Positions 44,054 through 56,705 of a stretch of 64,000 bases of DNA are shown piece by piece. The DNA lies in assembly GCF_900155945.1 (NCBI RefSeq), contig NZ_FTMN01000003.1:248001-312000 (forward strand), in the 5' to 3' direction. The notes below the pieces were generated by a model. That model had not been told where the DNA came from. It worked only from the letters and a program-made list of their open reading frames with translations, and searched no databases. The stretch's first letter is position 1, and each line of letters starts with the position of its first letter. The position numbers were made by a program, and so were the translations under genes. Source of the DNA: Marinobacterium stanieri (GTDB taxonomy: Bacteria; Pseudomonadota; Gammaproteobacteria; Pseudomonadales; Balneatricaceae).

Positions 44054-45988
44054 ATGGACATTCACCAAAGACACAGGCTCTATTTCAGGCTATTGCTCCT
44101 GGTGACCGTACTCCTGCTTGGCTGCTGGGTTTACCTGAGCGAATGCGCACGCGACAGGGAACAGCTGGAAGAGCTCGATGAAGTCGCCCAGTCACTGGCA
44201 GATAACCTTTCGATCAGCATCCATAGTTCAACGCTGTCTCTCTATGGCATTGGTGAGCTTGCGCTGCAAAGCCAGGGACCTATTGAAGGACTCGACAGGG
44301 TTGTGCGAAAGATGCGCGCCAGCCATCCCAATATTTTGAATGTCGCCATTTTGCCCCGGGGAGTAGTGCAACAAATAGAACCCCTGGAGCCAAACATTAA
44401 GGCACTTGGCCATGACATGTTTGCCGATCCTGAGCGGATTCGAGACGCGCTGCTGGCTCGGAAGACTGGCAAGATGACTGTAACCGGCCCATATAACCTG
44501 ATTCAGGGTGGTCAGGCTGTGATAGCCCGTTTGCCTCTATATGAATCAGGCCGTTTTTGGGGCTTTGTGTCGATTGTGTATGAGTTCCCGGAGCTGATCG
44601 AGTCCATGTTGCTGCAGTACAGGAGCAGCAACCTGCTCTTTATGTTGCGCTCGGGTGCAGACAAACCGCTTATTCTTGGCAATACCGAAAAACTGCCGAA
44701 GCAAAACGTGGAACACATTATTAAACTGCCGAACCACGAGTGGTTACTGCAACTTGCATACCGCCCCTCCTTCAACTGGCTGCTTGTATTCAAAATCCTT
44801 GGTTCTGCCATCATCACACTTCTGCTGGGCTATGTTTATCACCGAGTCCTCAAGACCATTGCCAATGAGTATCAACTTCGAAAAGCCTTGTCGCAAAGTG
44901 GCAATGAGCACAGAGCTTCGGATAGTCAACGGCACCTGCTGGCACGTATTACGCACGATCTGCGCGCACCGTTGCAGCACATTCTGAACGAAGCGCGTTA
45001 CCTTGCCCGCGGTGATTCACTGCAACAGGCAAACACCATTGAGCAAAGCGTGCGCTACCAGCTGTCATTGGTGGATCAATTGCTTGAATACTCACAAGAC
45101 CAGGAGCGTGAGAATCAAAGCCACCCCGAACCCGGCTATACCTACCGCTACCTGATGGAAATCGGTGAGCAGGCAGAGTCCCTGGCTGATAGCTATGGCA
45201 ATCGCTTTACGCTCAACCTTGCGCCCAACCTTCCTGCCATCATTGAAGCAGATTTTGTTCAATTACAACGCGTTCTGATCAACCTGCTCAGTAATGCTGC
45301 CAAGTTTACTCAGCATGGTTTAATCACCCTGAGTGTTGAGAGGCCAGATTCGAGGGAAGGTCACTGCCGTTTGCACTTCCGGGTATCAGACAATGGTCCC
45401 GGAATGCAGGACAGGCAAAAACAGGGTAAGCACGCCAACAGTGGTGCCGGCCTGGGTTTGATGATTGTGACGGATCTGCTGCGCCAGATGGGTAGCCACC
45501 TTCAATATCATTCGAATGCAGGTGGAGGGTCCGACTTTCATTTCGACCTGGAGTTGCCCTTACCTGCAGATACACCCGATGCCTACATCGAGCGGCACGT
45601 GCTTGAATCAAGTGCAGCAGAGCGGCGTGTTTTACTGGTCGACCCTGACCCGATCAGCAGAGAGATGCTGGAAGAGTTACTGCTTGGCTACGGAATGGAT
45701 GTATTGGCATGTGAAGGCATTGATGAATCTCGCCAGGTATTGGCAGAGTCGGTTGTCGACCTCGTCATAACGGAGATGGACCTGCACGATGGCAGCGCCT
45801 GGGACTTCCTCAAGGGAACGACGACACTACCTGCATCGACTCCAGTTGCGCTCTATACCTCTCGGCCGGCACAGCCCGGAAGCCAGCTATCCTTTGCAGC
45901 CGAGTTGCTGCGACCTGCGGGTAGTGATCAGCTGCTGGATCTGATCCAACAGCTGACCAAGGGCAACAACGAAGCAGGAAGTGACTGA
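44054..45988 (+). CDS. CHASE-type hybrid histidine kinase with degenerate receiver
   Basis: Membrane sensor kinase of 644 residues. A membrane segment (about 8-27) leads to a periplasmic CHASE-like domain (about 30-225; NIPLYESGRFWGFVSIVYEF region), a second membrane segment (about 245-265), a dimerisation helix with phosphorylatable His in ITHDLRAPLQHI (about 300), an ATPase domain (NLLSNAAKF, SDNGPGM, GAGLGL) and a C-terminal receiver. In the receiver the phospho-acceptor Asp is Glu574 (VITEMDLHDG) and the conserved Lys is Arg620 (LLRPAG), so it is probably not phosphorylated. The ATG at 44054 has AAGG 5 bases upstream. It is convergent with the giant adhesin gene. Confidence 0.85.
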   Translation: MDIHQRHRLYFRLLLLVTVLLLGCWVYLSECARDREQLEELDEVAQSLADNLSISIHSSTLSLYGIGELALQSQGPIEGLDRVVRKMRASHPNILNVAILPRGVVQQIEPLEPNIKALGHDMFADPERIRDALLARKTGKMTVTGPYNLIQGGQAVIARLPLYESGRFWGFVSIVYEFPELIESMLLQYRSSNLLFMLRSGADKPLILGNTEKLPKQNVEHIIKLPNHEWLLQLAYRPSFNWLLVFKILGSAIITLLLGYVYHRVLKTIANEYQLRKALSQSGNEHRASDSQRHLLARITHDLRAPLQHILNEARYLARGDSLQQANTIEQSVRYQLSLVDQLLEYSQDQERENQSHPEPGYTYRYLMEIGEQAESLADSYGNRFTLNLAPNLPAIIEADFVQLQRVLINLLSNAAKFTQHGLITLSVERPDSREGHCRLHFRVSDNGPGMQDRQKQGKHANSGAGLGLMIVTDLLRQMGSHLQYHSNAGGGSDFHFDLELPLPADTPDAYIERHVLESSAAERRVLLVDPDPISREMLEELLLGYGMDVLACEGIDESRQVLAESVVDLVITEMDLHDGSAWDFLKGTTTLPASTPVALYTSRPAQPGSQLSFAAELLRPAGSDQLLDLIQQLTKGNNEAGSD

Positions 45989-46008
45989 AAGCCCTTCCGG
46001 CCACACCG

Positions 46009-49000
46009 TTATTCCACCAGGGTGTTTTGAACCTCCAGTGTTACGGTTTCACCGCCTGCCAGAGTGGCCGAATAGCTGGTGTAACCGCCACTGCTGCTAC
46101 CAGCAGCCCAGCCAGAGTCGCTATCCAGATTCACCGAGTCAGCGTCCTCACCACTGATCTTCAGTGAATTGCGGCTATCGGTCATATCCAGCACATCTTG
46201 AGCGCTCAGGCTCGTAATTGCATTACTCCCCATGCCGGTCATGTCCAGTGACTCGATATTGGCCAAAGACGCGCCCAACTCAGAGCCAGTAAGCTCTTCA
46301 TCAAAGCGCAGTTGGACCACATCCTCACCGCCAAAGCCATCAATGGCCTGCCCAGTCCAAAGCAATTCATCGTTACCAGATGTGCCGAACTGCTCTGTCA
46401 CACTGCTGGTATCGATGGGCTTGAATTCCGTCCAGGCAGATGGTTCGCCACCGCCGCTTTCTTCGGTACGGGCTCTTACCTGGACATTATCCAGATCACC
46501 CGCAGCCTGCATAAAGCCAAGCCGTTCAGCTTCTTCAGGCGTCAGGCCATTGAGAGTGTAGTTACCACCACCATTATCAACGACCTGTGAAGTACCGCTG
46601 ATGAATACGCCATCGAGATAGAAAGCGGCATGCTCACCCATTCCCGAGAATTCCAGCGTCAGAGTCTCGCTGGACTCATCCTGAAAATCACCTGTTTCCG
46701 GGCCAACTGCTTCAGGATCAGCCAGTTCATGGTTGAGGTTGAGCTGAATGATGTCACCCTCAGTACCAAAACTCGGTGTTGGAGAGAGGGAGTTAAGGCC
46801 ATCAGCGACCGGTTCAACCACAAGGTCGAACAGCTCTTCACTAATCCCTTCTGACGCCAGAGAAGTTTCACCTGAGGTGATTTGCAGCTTCAAATCATTC
46901 AGCGTGCCACTCCAGAATTGAGGCGGCATGACGCCCACATAAGCCGGGATATCACCCTGACCCAGCAGCCAGGTATTGTCTGTACCGTCGCCGCCGGCGT
47001 TGTTGGACAATTCCGCCAGGGATGCATCCTCTGCGCTATCGCCAACAAACACCAGGAAGCCATTGGGAATATCCCTCAGCAGGACAGTCCCGATCGATTC
47101 AGAACCATCGGTGTCATTCAAGCCATTATCGGTAATGTTCAGCTGAATGACGTTGGACTTGTCTGCTTCGGCTTGCTGACTGCCATTCTCCAGACCACTC
47201 GCAGGCGCCACACTGAAGTCATAGCCACTGTTTACGGGCTGGATCACACCTGTTTCAGCACTCGATCCCGTGACAACCCGGTCTGAACCTGCCTCGGTTC
47301 CCTGTGCCCAGGCCGAGAGGCTCACGGAGCCATCACTGTGAGTGCTGGACGGTGTATATGTCAGAACAACAGAGCTGGCCGGGTCTACCCCTTCAATTAC
47401 ATAGTAACTACCATCCGGGACACCATTGATGCCGCTCACTGAGGTCTGGGCAAGTTCCGTTACACCCTGCTTAAGCACACCTGTTCCATCAATATCCGAG
47501 TCATCCAGCTGTAGATAGAGTTTTCCATCCACCAGTGACCAGTCCGGTGCATCTGCACTGTTTGCCAGATCAACGGTGAACGTCAGGTCGCTGCCTTCAT
47601 CGACAGCAGGCGCACTGATAGATATTTCAGGGGTATCGCTTACCGGTTGCACGGCAAAGCGGGCACCATCCACTATCGTCGCTTCATTTCGCAACCCGCT
47701 GGGCACATAGGTTGTCAGCTTGGCGTCAAAATCAAACGTGCCTTTATTGATGTTCCAATCAGCTGGCGGTGTGATGCTGATGTTTTGCATCAGGGTTTGC
47801 AGCTCGGCATTCCCCCCCATACCCGAGGCCGTCCAAACAGTTTCGCCGTTGATCACCGTTTCAGTCATACCACTGATTTGGGTGCCTTCAGGGACATTGG
47901 ACAATGTGATGTTGAAACCATTACCCGTTACGCCACTTTCAATCTCACCATTGAAGGCATCACTGACTGTAAATGCGGCATCTTCGGTTGGAGCGAACTC
48001 TGCTTGTGACCAATCCACAATCACGGCCGGCGGCGCACTGCCGGGGCCATCCTCAAAGTTGGTTGTCAGGTTCACACTGATGCTGTCGGTCAGCAACTGA
48101 CCGTTTGCGGCATCTTCCGTGGTAACTGTGATGCTGATCGGATGGTCGGTCAGATCATCGGCTTCATAGTGCACGTCGAGGCTAATGTTTTTTTCCAAAG
48201 CCGCATTGAAGCTATCGTCCGTAACGAACAGCCACTGACTACCGCCGATAAAATCGGCACCTTGAACAGTAACACCCTCTGGAACACCATCCAGCAGAAT
48301 ACGCGTCAGCTGTTCGCTGCCATCATAATCGCCACCATTAACGCCCTGGTTTGCGACATTCATCTCAATCGTCGTAATGCCGGGCTCCGTCATGCTGATG
48401 GCATTACTGCTGACCAGTGTCAGATCTGGCTGATCAGTTACAGGATTAACACTGACGTGGTAGGTTTGCTCACCAGAGAGACTGGTTGTTAAACCTGCAC
48501 CTGCATTATTGCCCTGATCAGTTACCTCATACTGAACACCGAAACTGCCAGAGCCGTGCCAGTTGGCATCACCTTTCAGGTAAATGTTACCCATGGCCGC
48601 TTCATCGAGCTTGTACCAGCCATCTTCCAGGGTGACGCCCTCCGCTGTTCCATCCAGCTGATCGCCTGTTGCGCCAACGGTAAGGCTAAAGCCAGCAGCA
48701 CCGTCCACGTCGGCCTGCTTAATCCAGACAGCGGTAATGCTTTCACCCGTTTCCCCGTTTTGCTGCTGCACACCAAAATCAAGCAATGCGGGCGTATCTT
48801 CGCCGGCACTGCTACTCAGATTCATGGTGGCTTCCGGGGAAGGCTCAATTCTGATCTGCAGGTCGTGATCATCGGTGCGTGAGTCACCATCGTTCTCGGT
48901 CGTAATGGTCGACAAGACAAATGTACCTGAATCACCACCAAAGTTTTTCGGCGTCGTAACTTTGATGTTGTCCCAGTCGCCCGGAGTGATGACCCATTCA

Positions 49001-52000
49001 CCGTTACCCAGCGAGGTTGCACCTTCCACACCAAACCCTTCAGGTAGCCCTTTTAGCTTGAAACTCAGGGTTTCAGAGCCATCAGTATCGATCAATGCCG
49101 GCATGCTGTTGAACAAGTAGCTGAGCATCACTCCGCCAGCAAAATCGACCGATTCTTCTACAAAGCCCTGGGCATCCAGTGACTTCAGGTCAACGCTTGC
49201 CGGGTCCGCGACACCCTTGGGGGTCACGTTTATGGTGAGATCAAACGACGCTGACTCATTCTCATACAGGTTACCGTCGACCGTCAGACTATCGACAGCA
49301 ACTGTTCCGACTTTAAGGGTGAACGGCTCATTCGAGTGTTCTGGCGCAGTGATGGCCATGCCAGTGCTGCCTGTTGCCGGATCAAAGTCTTCAATTATCA
49401 GCTTCCAGGTCCCATTGCCGTTATCAGTGACTGTATAGCCACCAAAGCTCGTATCAGAAATTTCATCAGCGCCATATTTGAGTACGGCCCCGTTGGGAAT
49501 TTCGTCAATGGTAACCTTGTAGGTTTCCGACGGATCTGAGCTGCTTGGACGAATCGACAGCGGCACCTGAGCGTCTTCATCACCGTTAACACGAGCCGTT
49601 ACCGTAGTCGTTACCGCATCCGCCACCGGCTTAATCAGCACATTTGTGAGTTCTGAAAGGCCACTAATGGCCTCAACCGACTCACCACCATCATCATCCG
49701 TGTCGATGGTTAGCGCCTGAACGTTGATCTTGAACTGGCCGGAGAAGTTTTCCGCACCCTTGAACTCCAGGGTATCCAGATACTCGACCGGGATACGCAC
49801 CGCATCGCCACCAAAGGTTTGGGTGATCCATGCGCCGCCCTCTTCGGTTGTATCCCCATTAGTGGAATAACGGAACTGGGAGCCAATCGGGTCGGTTTGA
49901 GTACCATTGGTTGCCGTTAGCTCCGGCGTCAAGGCAGCGAACAGCTGCTCGTCGTCTTCTACCGTCCAATCGTCCTTCAGGTTGAACGCATTTTCAGTGC
50001 CCAGCGCAAACCACTGATCTTCCTGGCCTTCGGTCTGGTACTCATGGTTTGGCGACATACCGATATCATCAGTACCGTTGCTATCCGTATCTGTCGGCTG
50101 ATGGCTGGAATCAAAGGTTTCAGCCACCGGCGTAACCGTGATGGCCACTGTGTGATTAGTCGTCACGGGGGAACTGGTGACCGTGCTGCCATTGACCGTT
50201 TGGCTATCTGCAGAGGTTACGGATACGTCAACACTGGCATCCAAACTGCTGTGTGCTGGTGGCGTCAGGGTAAAGTCAGAGAGAATCTCTGCCAGATTGT
50301 AACCATTGAGCGCACTGATTATGTGACTATCACCTGCATTAGTGATTTTCCAATCACTGCCTTCGCCGGACGCGGCTTTATCAAAGGCCCAGCTGCCGTT
50401 GGCATCGGATGGAACCTTAAAACTCACTTCGGTGATGATTTCAGTTCCATCTGCGCCGGTATCGGTTACCTGAACACCCGAGAGGAAAGCCACCGCCGTA
50501 TCTTCCGGCGTTTCCTGGTTGCTGGAGGTATTGATATCACCCGCGACCGGGTTCACGTGCATGTTCAAGGTGACGGTACTGGTTTCTTCGCCCGGCTTGC
50601 CGCCATGGCTGTCCAGGTCCGTATCGGCATCGGTATCCACTGCTTTGAGGGTGACACTGATGTCGTTGATATCACCACTGAAATCTTTCGGCGGTGTAAT
50701 CGTGATGGATGGGAAGCTATCGGTGCTTTCACTCAGCCCAGGTGCCGGAATGTTGATCGCCCCACTCGTATCGATTGTCGTGCTGCTTCCACCTACACTG
50801 ACGACGCTACCTACTGGCAGTCCTTCGATCACCAATTCACGGCCTTCGCTACCGTCAATATCATTGAAGTTGGCGCTCAATAGAGCCGTAAGATCAAGCG
50901 GAGTATCTTCATCCAATGTTGCGGTATATGACCCTTCATCGGAGCCATTAATTGCAAGCACTACCGGGTCGGTAATGGCTATTACTTCAACATTGACACT
51001 GGTTGTGTTGTTAGCCGATGGAACACCAGAGAGCTGGTTTCCATTCACATCCACTTCATGTGAATCTACGCTGGCAGTAACTATAAAGTTGTCAGCATCA
51101 TGTGCTGGGGGCAACACTTTTAATGCGTCGTACTGGGCCTGTGTCAGCACAAGGTCGACGTCTGAGGCACTCAAACCATTGAGATGGTTGCTTCCATCCA
51201 GGTATTCCTGAATCAGTACGGTTACCGGTTCACCCGTTGTGGTGAACAGCTCTGTGTCAGCATTGGCACCGTCCAGTATTTTTACGCCAGCAGGAACTCC
51301 TTCAAGGCTGATAGCACCCAGGCGTTCGGGATAGTCAGCATCACCTGCACCCGTTTCCTGAACCGGGTCTGTAATGGTCGGGGTATTCAAACCTACGGCA
51401 ACAGCCACATCCTCATCAGTGATGACATTTGCAGTATCGCTGGTTACACCCGGAACGTCTGAAATCGGGTTAACCTTTACCTCGACCGTGTACGTTTTAG
51501 TGTCGTTATCTGTGACAGTGGTATAGGTGAAAATATCATCGCCACTGAAGTTGGGATTGGGTTCGTAACTGATCGTGCCGTTTTCATTGACCTTCGCCTT
51601 GCCATGAGGCGTTTCCACCCAGCCATCGGCATCCGGTGTGCCGCCATCAATACTGGTGTTATTGCCAGTGGCATCGGCATTGGTCGTGAAGGTGTTCTCT
51701 GGGTCACCCTCGCCTGAATCTTCGTCAACAACCTTGTTCTGCGAAACATCCGGGTCCGGGTTGTCGTCCACTACCGTAATTTCGAACGTGTTAGCAGCCG
51801 TATCCAGGTCAGCATCCGCCACGACAAAATCAAATGGCAAGGTAATTGCCTCACCACTAGTCGGGTTATCCAGTGGAGCGTGAAGCACAAACTCATAGCT
51901 TGCGCTGGCAGACGCCGGATCCTTGATCCTAGCAGTGAAGACAACGGGGCCACCATCACCTGCCGTTGCTGTGAGCACGTGACCAGCTGTATCCAATGAC

Positions 52001-55000
52001 CAGACCACAGGTGTGCCACCAGATGTAAGGCTTAACCCATCGAGTGAAGCTTGATCCGCTGCGAAGGTTGTATCAAACAGCGCGGCTTCATCATCACCAC
52101 CTGTATTGACACTGAGAGTACCGGTTTGGGTCAGTGCTGCCTCGTTGGGGGCACTGCCTGTCTCCAGGTTCGCTTCGCTCACGGTTGAAGAACCAGGCGT
52201 ACCGATGCTGGGGCCGTCATCCTGGAACTGGATGCTACCCAGGTTAATGCTTTGGCTGTCTTCGGCTGTATCGCCATCAGCATCCGTGAGAGTAGCAGTA
52301 CCGGTAAGTGAGATCAGGTCCGCTTCCAGGGAAGCAATTTCAGTAACATCATCCATTGTCGGATGATCAATTGGCTCCGACTGGGTCAGAGTGACCTTGC
52401 CATCGCCACCAACGCTGACACGGAAGACTTCACTGCCATCACCGGTTTTACCCAGCACTACGCCATTTTCAAGGCTCAGGGTGATAGCATCGCCGCCACT
52501 GGTAAGAGACGTACTGGCACCTTCCGCCAAGCTCAAGGCATACGTCCAGACCTCAGATTGCTCGCCATCGCTGCCTGCATCCTTACTGGCAACATTGAAA
52601 GCGTCTGTGTAATCAACCACAGCCGTGGAGGTACTACCACTTGCCGTTTGTGCGTCCAGGGTCTGCAGAGGACCCGGAGTGAAGGCCGGTGTACCCACGG
52701 TAATTTCGGGACCATCGTCTTTGAAGATCAGACGATCACCGATGTTTTGTGACAGCGGTATTTCATCACCGTCATTGTCGACCGCAATCAGATCCAGGCT
52801 AAGGGCATCATTGGTCAGTGTGACTTGGTCATCAGGGTTAGTTGTATCAGCATGGCTAACGGCTCGCGACTGATTAAGCGTAATCCTGCCATCAGTCTCA
52901 AGGCTGACAGTGAATACCAGCTCGCCACTTTCATTCTTACCTTCAACCACACCGTCCGGCGTCTGGCTAAGTACCACGGTCTGCCCGGTGGCCGTATCCA
53001 CCAGACCTGAATCAGGATTATTGATGGCCAGTTTATAACTGCTGGCATTGGCATCAGCCTGGCCATCCGCACCGTAGTTGATCTCACCAAACAGCCCCGA
53101 GAAGTCTGCACTCGCGTTTGTAGTGAAGTCGCTTTCATCGACGGTTAGTGTCGGGTCAGCTGTGCCGGCTGCAATCACCGGCTGGTCATCTACAATGGTG
53201 ATATCCAGAGTTCCGGTGCCATCGGCTGTATCCGGGTCACGGTCGACCACCGTCAACGCAATGCTGTCCGTCAGGGTTTCATCGTTATCAGGCTGTGTAT
53301 GATCCTGAGTGCTGTCCTTGAGCGCATAGGTGTAGCTGATGACGCCACTGCCATCGAGCAGATTGCCGCTGCTATCCTTGTCTGTATGGGTGGGGGTGTA
53401 AGCGGTAATGGTCAGCGTGCCGTAGGGTGTATCAATCGTAACGGGGGCGCTTTCACTCACATTAAGCAGTGCCGATTCAGCGATTTCAGTGCCACCGATA
53501 ATGACTTTCTCCAGCCCGTGTTTTGAATCTACCGTGATTTCACCTGTTGTACTGTCCAGTGTATTGGCTGCATCTGTTCCCACATTATCCAGAGAGGACT
53601 CATATACAGTTGCCTGGCCTGCCGCATTGGCATCACCTTCATTGCCATCAACGGGTGTAATGGTCGGAACATCGGCCTCACCATTGATGGTCAAGGTAAG
53701 GGTGGTCGTGCTGGTATCACCATCATCATCCGTGATGGTATATACGAAAGTTTCCGTCAGGGTTTCACCCTCACTCAGGTTCTGTACGACCGGCAGCGTG
53801 TTATCCAGTTCATAGGTGTATGCGCCGTTCGCATCGAGAGTGATCTGGCCATACTCGCCCGCTACGCTGCTGCCGACATTGCCACTGGCATCGGTCACAG
53901 TATCCGAACCGGGCTTCACCCCCGTAACCGGCCCCGGACTGTCAGGACCGTCGCCACCGATACGATCGTTGGTGAAGACGTTATTGGTGAGGCTTGGAGT
54001 ATCTTCCGTAAGCTCACCTATGTCGGCATTCGCAGTGGGGACATCATCGATGATATTGACATTCAGCGTGCCAGTGTCAGTCACATCACCCACGTCAGTC
54101 ACTTGAAGGCTGATCTGATCGAAACCATTTTCGCCTTCGGCCGGTGCCGTGTTGCTGTACTCAGTGGTCAGCACATAGTCATAGGCGAGCGTGCCCGCAG
54201 TCGGAATACCGTTGTAGTGGTCTGTTTCAGTGAAACCGGTGAGCGTTAGCGTGCCATAGTCAGTCGTAATACTGATATGCGTGTCACTGTCGACCGGGTC
54301 CAGCCCCTGCAAGGTTGAAAGCGCAATCGGCTGCCCACCCACACTGACACTTTTGATGCCGTCGCTGGCTTCGACATCAATCGCACCGTTCGTTTTATCC
54401 GAATCATCGCTCTCGACCAGCCCACGCTCATACACGGTGGCCTGGCCGTAGGTGGTCAGATCATTTGAGTCTTCACCACCGTTGTGGTCTCGGGGTGTAA
54501 TGGTCGGTGCGCCATCCGTTACACCGTCAATCACAATCGTCAGCGTGGTTGTTGACTGATCACCATCGCTGTCGGTAAGGGTGTAGCTGAAAACATCTTC
54601 CAGCGTTTCATCATCTTTCAGGCCGTTCACCACCAGATTGGTGTTATCCAGTTCATAGGTGTAGGTACCAGTGCTGTTGAGAACCAGCGTTCCGTACTGA
54701 CCCGTAATTTCGGTTGCCAGATTGCCGTCACTGACGTGATTCGTGGTTGGTGTACCGGCCATAACGCCAGTTAGCGTGGTTGCATCTGCACCCGGAACAT
54801 CGGCCACGTCGCCGGTCGAGGCGCCGCTGCCGTCAAAGACATTGCCGGTGGCAGCATCGACATCCCCTTCCGTCACCGCATTGCGGTCAGCCTTGGCCAC
54901 CGGTTGTGTATCAGTGATCAGAATCGTCAGATCCTGCGGTGTGGTGGTGTTATCCAGCTGATCTGTAACCATTAGAGTGAAGATATCGGTGATACTTCCA

Positions 55001-56649
55001 TCACCGCTACTATGGTCTTTGTTAGAACCGTTTTGCTGATACTCATAGGTCACGTCACCGGTTTCAGGGTCGAAACCGGTTAACTTCAAAAGCCCCTCAA
55101 TGCCGGGAATAATGACAGGCGAGGTACTCAGATTTTCCATCTGATCAGCCGTTACCGTGCTGCCGCCAACCGTAATATGTTTCAGCCCATCAGGGGTTGT
55201 GACTGTAAACGTACCGGTCACAGGCTGATCCGCATTTTCAGCTATGCTGTGATCACCCGCTTCAGCACCGTTTTCATTATTGATGCCCAGACTGGGCGCA
55301 CCACCACTCAATCCGGTGACAGTAACAGTAAGCGTCGCGGTATCCGTGCCGCCTTCGCTATCACTGATGGTGTAGGTGATACTGGTGGTTGCCTCATCAC
55401 CGGGATTAAGTCCACTGAACTCGCCGTTAGGGTCAAAGTCGTAACTGCCGTTGGGGTAGACCGTGAAGGTACCGCCGTTATCGCCAGGTACAGTTACACC
55501 GGCATCGACGACCGGGGTTTCGTTGGTCTGATCCGGGGTCTGGATAGTTGCCACATGCAGTTCATCACCGTCCGGGTCGCTGTCATTGGACAGAATGCCT
55601 TCGGCGTCATCGACATTGAGTACCGTATTTTCATCGGTGCTGTTCGTGTCATTGACGGCTTCCGGCGCCGGATTGGTGATGGTCCACTTGAAAGTTTGCG
55701 TATGTGTTTCACCGCCTTGACCGGTGCCCGTCAGCTTGATGGTATACACACCATCATTACCGCCCTGGCTCGCAGGGGCCGTCAGCAAACCTTCGATTTT
55801 GCCGGTAAGGCTATCGAATGTAAGTCCGTCCGGCAGACCTGAAATCTCGAACGTAATCTCACCGTCCAGATTACTGAACAGCTTCCCGAGGTCCAAGGTG
55901 ACAGAAACAGGCTCGCTGTCCACATCTACACGATCCGGTGGCGTGGGTAGCTCCGGTTCGGGTTCAGGGTTGGGTTCCGGCTCAGGCTCAGGCTCAGGCT
56001 CAGGTTCCGGTTCTGGCTCGGGTTCCGGCTCAGGTTCCGGCTCAGGTTCCGGCTCAGGTTCGGGTTCGGGTTCCGGCTCAGGTTCGGGCTCAGGTTCGGG
56101 CTCAGGCTCAGGTTCTGGCTCAGGTTCTGGTTCTGGCTCGGGCTCGGGTTGCGTTGGATTCATCAACACTTCTTCCAATCCAGAACTGGCATTTTCACGT
56201 TCCGGCTCCAGATCTTCATCATTGTCTGGCCAGGTCATTGCCAGGGGGTCAAGCACTTCCCTGATGGCAGCCACTGTCAGTGGTGTAATGCCATCGGTTT
56301 CTACAATTTCAGATACGCGAACCAGCTGCAAAAACCTGTGCCCATCGGCAACAGCGGAGCTGCGGTCACTGTCTTCCGAACGAGCTTCTTCTGCGTTGTC
56401 AGGCGTGGCTGGCAACGTAATAACCGGAATATCGGCATCTTCGGCAGCCGCTTCAGTACCCGGTTCTGCACCTACAAATGCCAAAGGACGCTCACCACCA
56501 AAGTCCATTACTATTCGGGTTGTCTCCGTGGTGATAAGGGATTCACCCGGCTGCATCTGGTCACCTGATGCCAGCAAACGCCGTTCACCGGATGCATTTT
56601 GCACCCATGCCTGACCATTTACAGAGATCACAGTCGCTACAGTATTCAT
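46009..56649 (-). CDS. Giant type I-secreted repeat adhesin, LapA/BapA-like
   Basis: Secreted surface adhesin of 3546 residues. Residues 1-60 form a retention-type module ([32 protein letters not shown]) that in LapA-like proteins holds the protein in its outer-membrane channel. A linker with [15 protein letters not shown] follows, then a Pro-Glu dipeptide spacer (about 167-236). Next come Ig-like and VCBS/cadherin-type repeats (about 240-1150; [17 protein letters not shown] pattern), T1SS-143/DUF5801-like repeats (about 1150-1630; KDDGPEI, QDDGPSI endings), many further beta-sandwich repeats, one RTX-like GFGGEDV and a C-terminal secretion region ([19 protein letters not shown]). It is last in the operon with its HlyD, ABC and TolC genes. 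It should promote surface attachment or biofilm. Confidence 0.92.
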   Translation of the reverse strand: MNTVATVISVNGQAWVQNASGERRLLASGDQMQPGESLITTETTRIVMDFGGERPLAFVGAEPGTEAAAEDADIPVITLPATPDNAEEARSEDSDRSSAVADGHRFLQLVRVSEIVETDGITPLTVAAIREVLDPLAMTWPDNDEDLEPERENASSGLEEVLMNPTQPEPEPEPEPEPEPEPEPEPEPEPEPEPEPEPEPEPEPEPEPEPEPEPEPEPEPEPEPEPNPEPEPELPTPPDRVDVDSEPVSVTLDLGKLFSNLDGEITFEISGLPDGLTFDSLTGKIEGLLTAPASQGGNDGVYTIKLTGTGQGGETHTQTFKWTITNPAPEAVNDTNSTDENTVLNVDDAEGILSNDSDPDGDELHVATIQTPDQTNETPVVDAGVTVPGDNGGTFTVYPNGSYDFDPNGEFSGLNPGDEATTSITYTISDSEGGTDTATLTVTVTGLSGGAPSLGINNENGAEAGDHSIAENADQPVTGTFTVTTPDGLKHITVGGSTVTADQMENLSTSPVIIPGIEGLLKLTGFDPETGDVTYEYQQNGSNKDHSSGDGSITDIFTLMVTDQLDNTTTPQDLTILITDTQPVAKADRNAVTEGDVDAATGNVFDGSGASTGDVADVPGADATTLTGVMAGTPTTNHVSDGNLATEITGQYGTLVLNSTGTYTYELDNTNLVVNGLKDDETLEDVFSYTLTDSDGDQSTTTLTIVIDGVTDGAPTITPRDHNGGEDSNDLTTYGQATVYERGLVESDDSDKTNGAIDVEASDGIKSVSVGGQPIALSTLQGLDPVDSDTHISITTDYGTLTLTGFTETDHYNGIPTAGTLAYDYVLTTEYSNTAPAEGENGFDQISLQVTDVGDVTDTGTLNVNIIDDVPTANADIGELTEDTPSLTNNVFTNDRIGGDGPDSPGPVTGVKPGSDTVTDASGNVGSSVAGEYGQITLDANGAYTYELDNTLPVVQNLSEGETLTETFVYTITDDDGDTSTTTLTLTINGEADVPTITPVDGNEGDANAAGQATVYESSLDNVGTDAANTLDSTTGEITVDSKHGLEKVIIGGTEIAESALLNVSESAPVTIDTPYGTLTITAYTPTHTDKDSSGNLLDGSGVISYTYALKDSTQDHTQPDNDETLTDSIALTVVDRDPDTADGTGTLDITIVDDQPVIAAGTADPTLTVDESDFTTNASADFSGLFGEINYGADGQADANASSYKLAINNPDSGLVDTATGQTVVLSQTPDGVVEGKNESGELVFTVSLETDGRITLNQSRAVSHADTTNPDDQVTLTNDALSLDLIAVDNDGDEIPLSQNIGDRLIFKDDGPEITVGTPAFTPGPLQTLDAQTASGSTSTAVVDYTDAFNVASKDAGSDGEQSEVWTYALSLAEGASTSLTSGGDAITLSLENGVVLGKTGDGSEVFRVSVGGDGKVTLTQSEPIDHPTMDDVTEIASLEADLISLTGTATLTDADGDTAEDSQSINLGSIQFQDDGPSIGTPGSSTVSEANLETGSAPNEAALTQTGTLSVNTGGDDEAALFDTTFAADQASLDGLSLTSGGTPVVWSLDTAGHVLTATAGDGGPVVFTARIKDPASASASYEFVLHAPLDNPTSGEAITLPFDFVVADADLDTAANTFEITVVDDNPDPDVSQNKVVDEDSGEGDPENTFTTNADATGNNTSIDGGTPDADGWVETPHGKAKVNENGTISYEPNPNFSGDDIFTYTTVTDNDTKTYTVEVKVNPISDVPGVTSDTANVITDEDVAVAVGLNTPTITDPVQETGAGDADYPERLGAISLEGVPAGVKILDGANADTELFTTTGEPVTVLIQEYLDGSNHLNGLSASDVDLVLTQAQYDALKVLPPAHDADNFIVTASVDSHEVDVNGNQLSGVPSANNTTSVNVEVIAITDPVVLAINGSDEGSYTATLDEDTPLDLTALLSANFNDIDGSEGRELVIEGLPVGSVVSVGGSSTTIDTSGAINIPAPGLSESTDSFPSITITPPKDFSGDINDISVTLKAVDTDADTDLDSHGGKPGEETSTVTLNMHVNPVAGDINTSSNQETPEDTAVAFLSGVQVTDTGADGTEIITEVSFKVPSDANGSWAFDKAASGEGSDWKITNAGDSHIISALNGYNLAEILSDFTLTPPAHSSLDASVDVSVTSADSQTVNGSTVTSSPVTTNHTVAITVTPVAETFDSSHQPTDTDSNGTDDIGMSPNHEYQTEGQEDQWFALGTENAFNLKDDWTVEDDEQLFAALTPELTATNGTQTDPIGSQFRYSTNGDTTEEGGAWITQTFGGDAVRIPVEYLDTLEFKGAENFSGQFKINVQALTIDTDDDGGESVEAISGLSELTNVLIKPVADAVTTTVTARVNGDEDAQVPLSIRPSSSDPSETYKVTIDEIPNGAVLKYGADEISDTSFGGYTVTDNGNGTWKLIIEDFDPATGSTGMAITAPEHSNEPFTLKVGTVAVDSLTVDGNLYENESASFDLTINVTPKGVADPASVDLKSLDAQGFVEESVDFAGGVMLSYLFNSMPALIDTDGSETLSFKLKGLPEGFGVEGATSLGNGEWVITPGDWDNIKVTTPKNFGGDSGTFVLSTITTENDGDSRTDDHDLQIRIEPSPEATMNLSSSAGEDTPALLDFGVQQQNGETGESITAVWIKQADVDGAAGFSLTVGATGDQLDGTAEGVTLEDGWYKLDEAAMGNIYLKGDANWHGSGSFGVQYEVTDQGNNAGAGLTTSLSGEQTYHVSVNPVTDQPDLTLVSSNAISMTEPGITTIEMNVANQGVNGGDYDGSEQLTRILLDGVPEGVTVQGADFIGGSQWLFVTDDSFNAALEKNISLDVHYEADDLTDHPISITVTTEDAANGQLLTDSISVNLTTNFEDGPGSAPPAVIVDWSQAEFAPTEDAAFTVSDAFNGEIESGVTGNGFNITLSNVPEGTQISGMTETVINGETVWTASGMGGNAELQTLMQNISITPPADWNINKGTFDFDAKLTTYVPSGLRNEATIVDGARFAVQPVSDTPEISISAPAVDEGSDLTFTVDLANSADAPDWSLVDGKLYLQLDDSDIDGTGVLKQGVTELAQTSVSGINGVPDGSYYVIEGVDPASSVVLTYTPSSTHSDGSVSLSAWAQGTEAGSDRVVTGSSAETGVIQPVNSGYDFSVAPASGLENGSQQAEADKSNVIQLNITDNGLNDTDGSESIGTVLLRDIPNGFLVFVGDSAEDASLAELSNNAGGDGTDNTWLLGQGDIPAYVGVMPPQFWSGTLNDLKLQITSGETSLASEGISEELFDLVVEPVADGLNSLSPTPSFGTEGDIIQLNLNHELADPEAVGPETGDFQDESSETLTLEFSGMGEHAAFYLDGVFISGTSQVVDNGGGNYTLNGLTPEEAERLGFMQAAGDLDNVQVRARTEESGGGEPSAWTEFKPIDTSSVTEQFGTSGNDELLWTGQAIDGFGGEDVVQLRFDEELTGSELGASLANIESLDMTGMGSNAITSLSAQDVLDMTDSRNSLKISGEDADSVNLDSDSGWAAGSSSGGYTSYSATLAGGETVTLEVQNTLVE
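55942..56152 (-). repeat. Hexanucleotide repeat encoding the Pro-Glu spacer
   Basis: About 35 degenerate six-base units (variants of GAGCCT/GAACCG on the coding strand) encode an almost unbroken Pro-Glu run. Pro-Glu repeats form stiff extended rods, so this is likely a periplasm- or cell-wall-crossing stalk. Codon variation among units limits but does not remove slippage, and length variation between strains would be expected. Confidence 0.9.
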
Positions 56650-56705
56650 ATCCGCCTCTTTACTGTTTTGTATGCTGTCTTGGGAGCTGTTCCGGTTCCA
56701 TCCGG

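Noticed and set aside
55942-56152. Possible CRISPR-like repeat
   Set aside because: Six-base units with no spacers, in frame inside a coding region; it encodes a Pro-Glu spacer.
55724-56614. Gly-Ser-rich open frame antisense to the adhesin start
   Set aside because: Its Gly-Ser run is simply the reverse complement of the Pro-Glu repeat of the adhesin.
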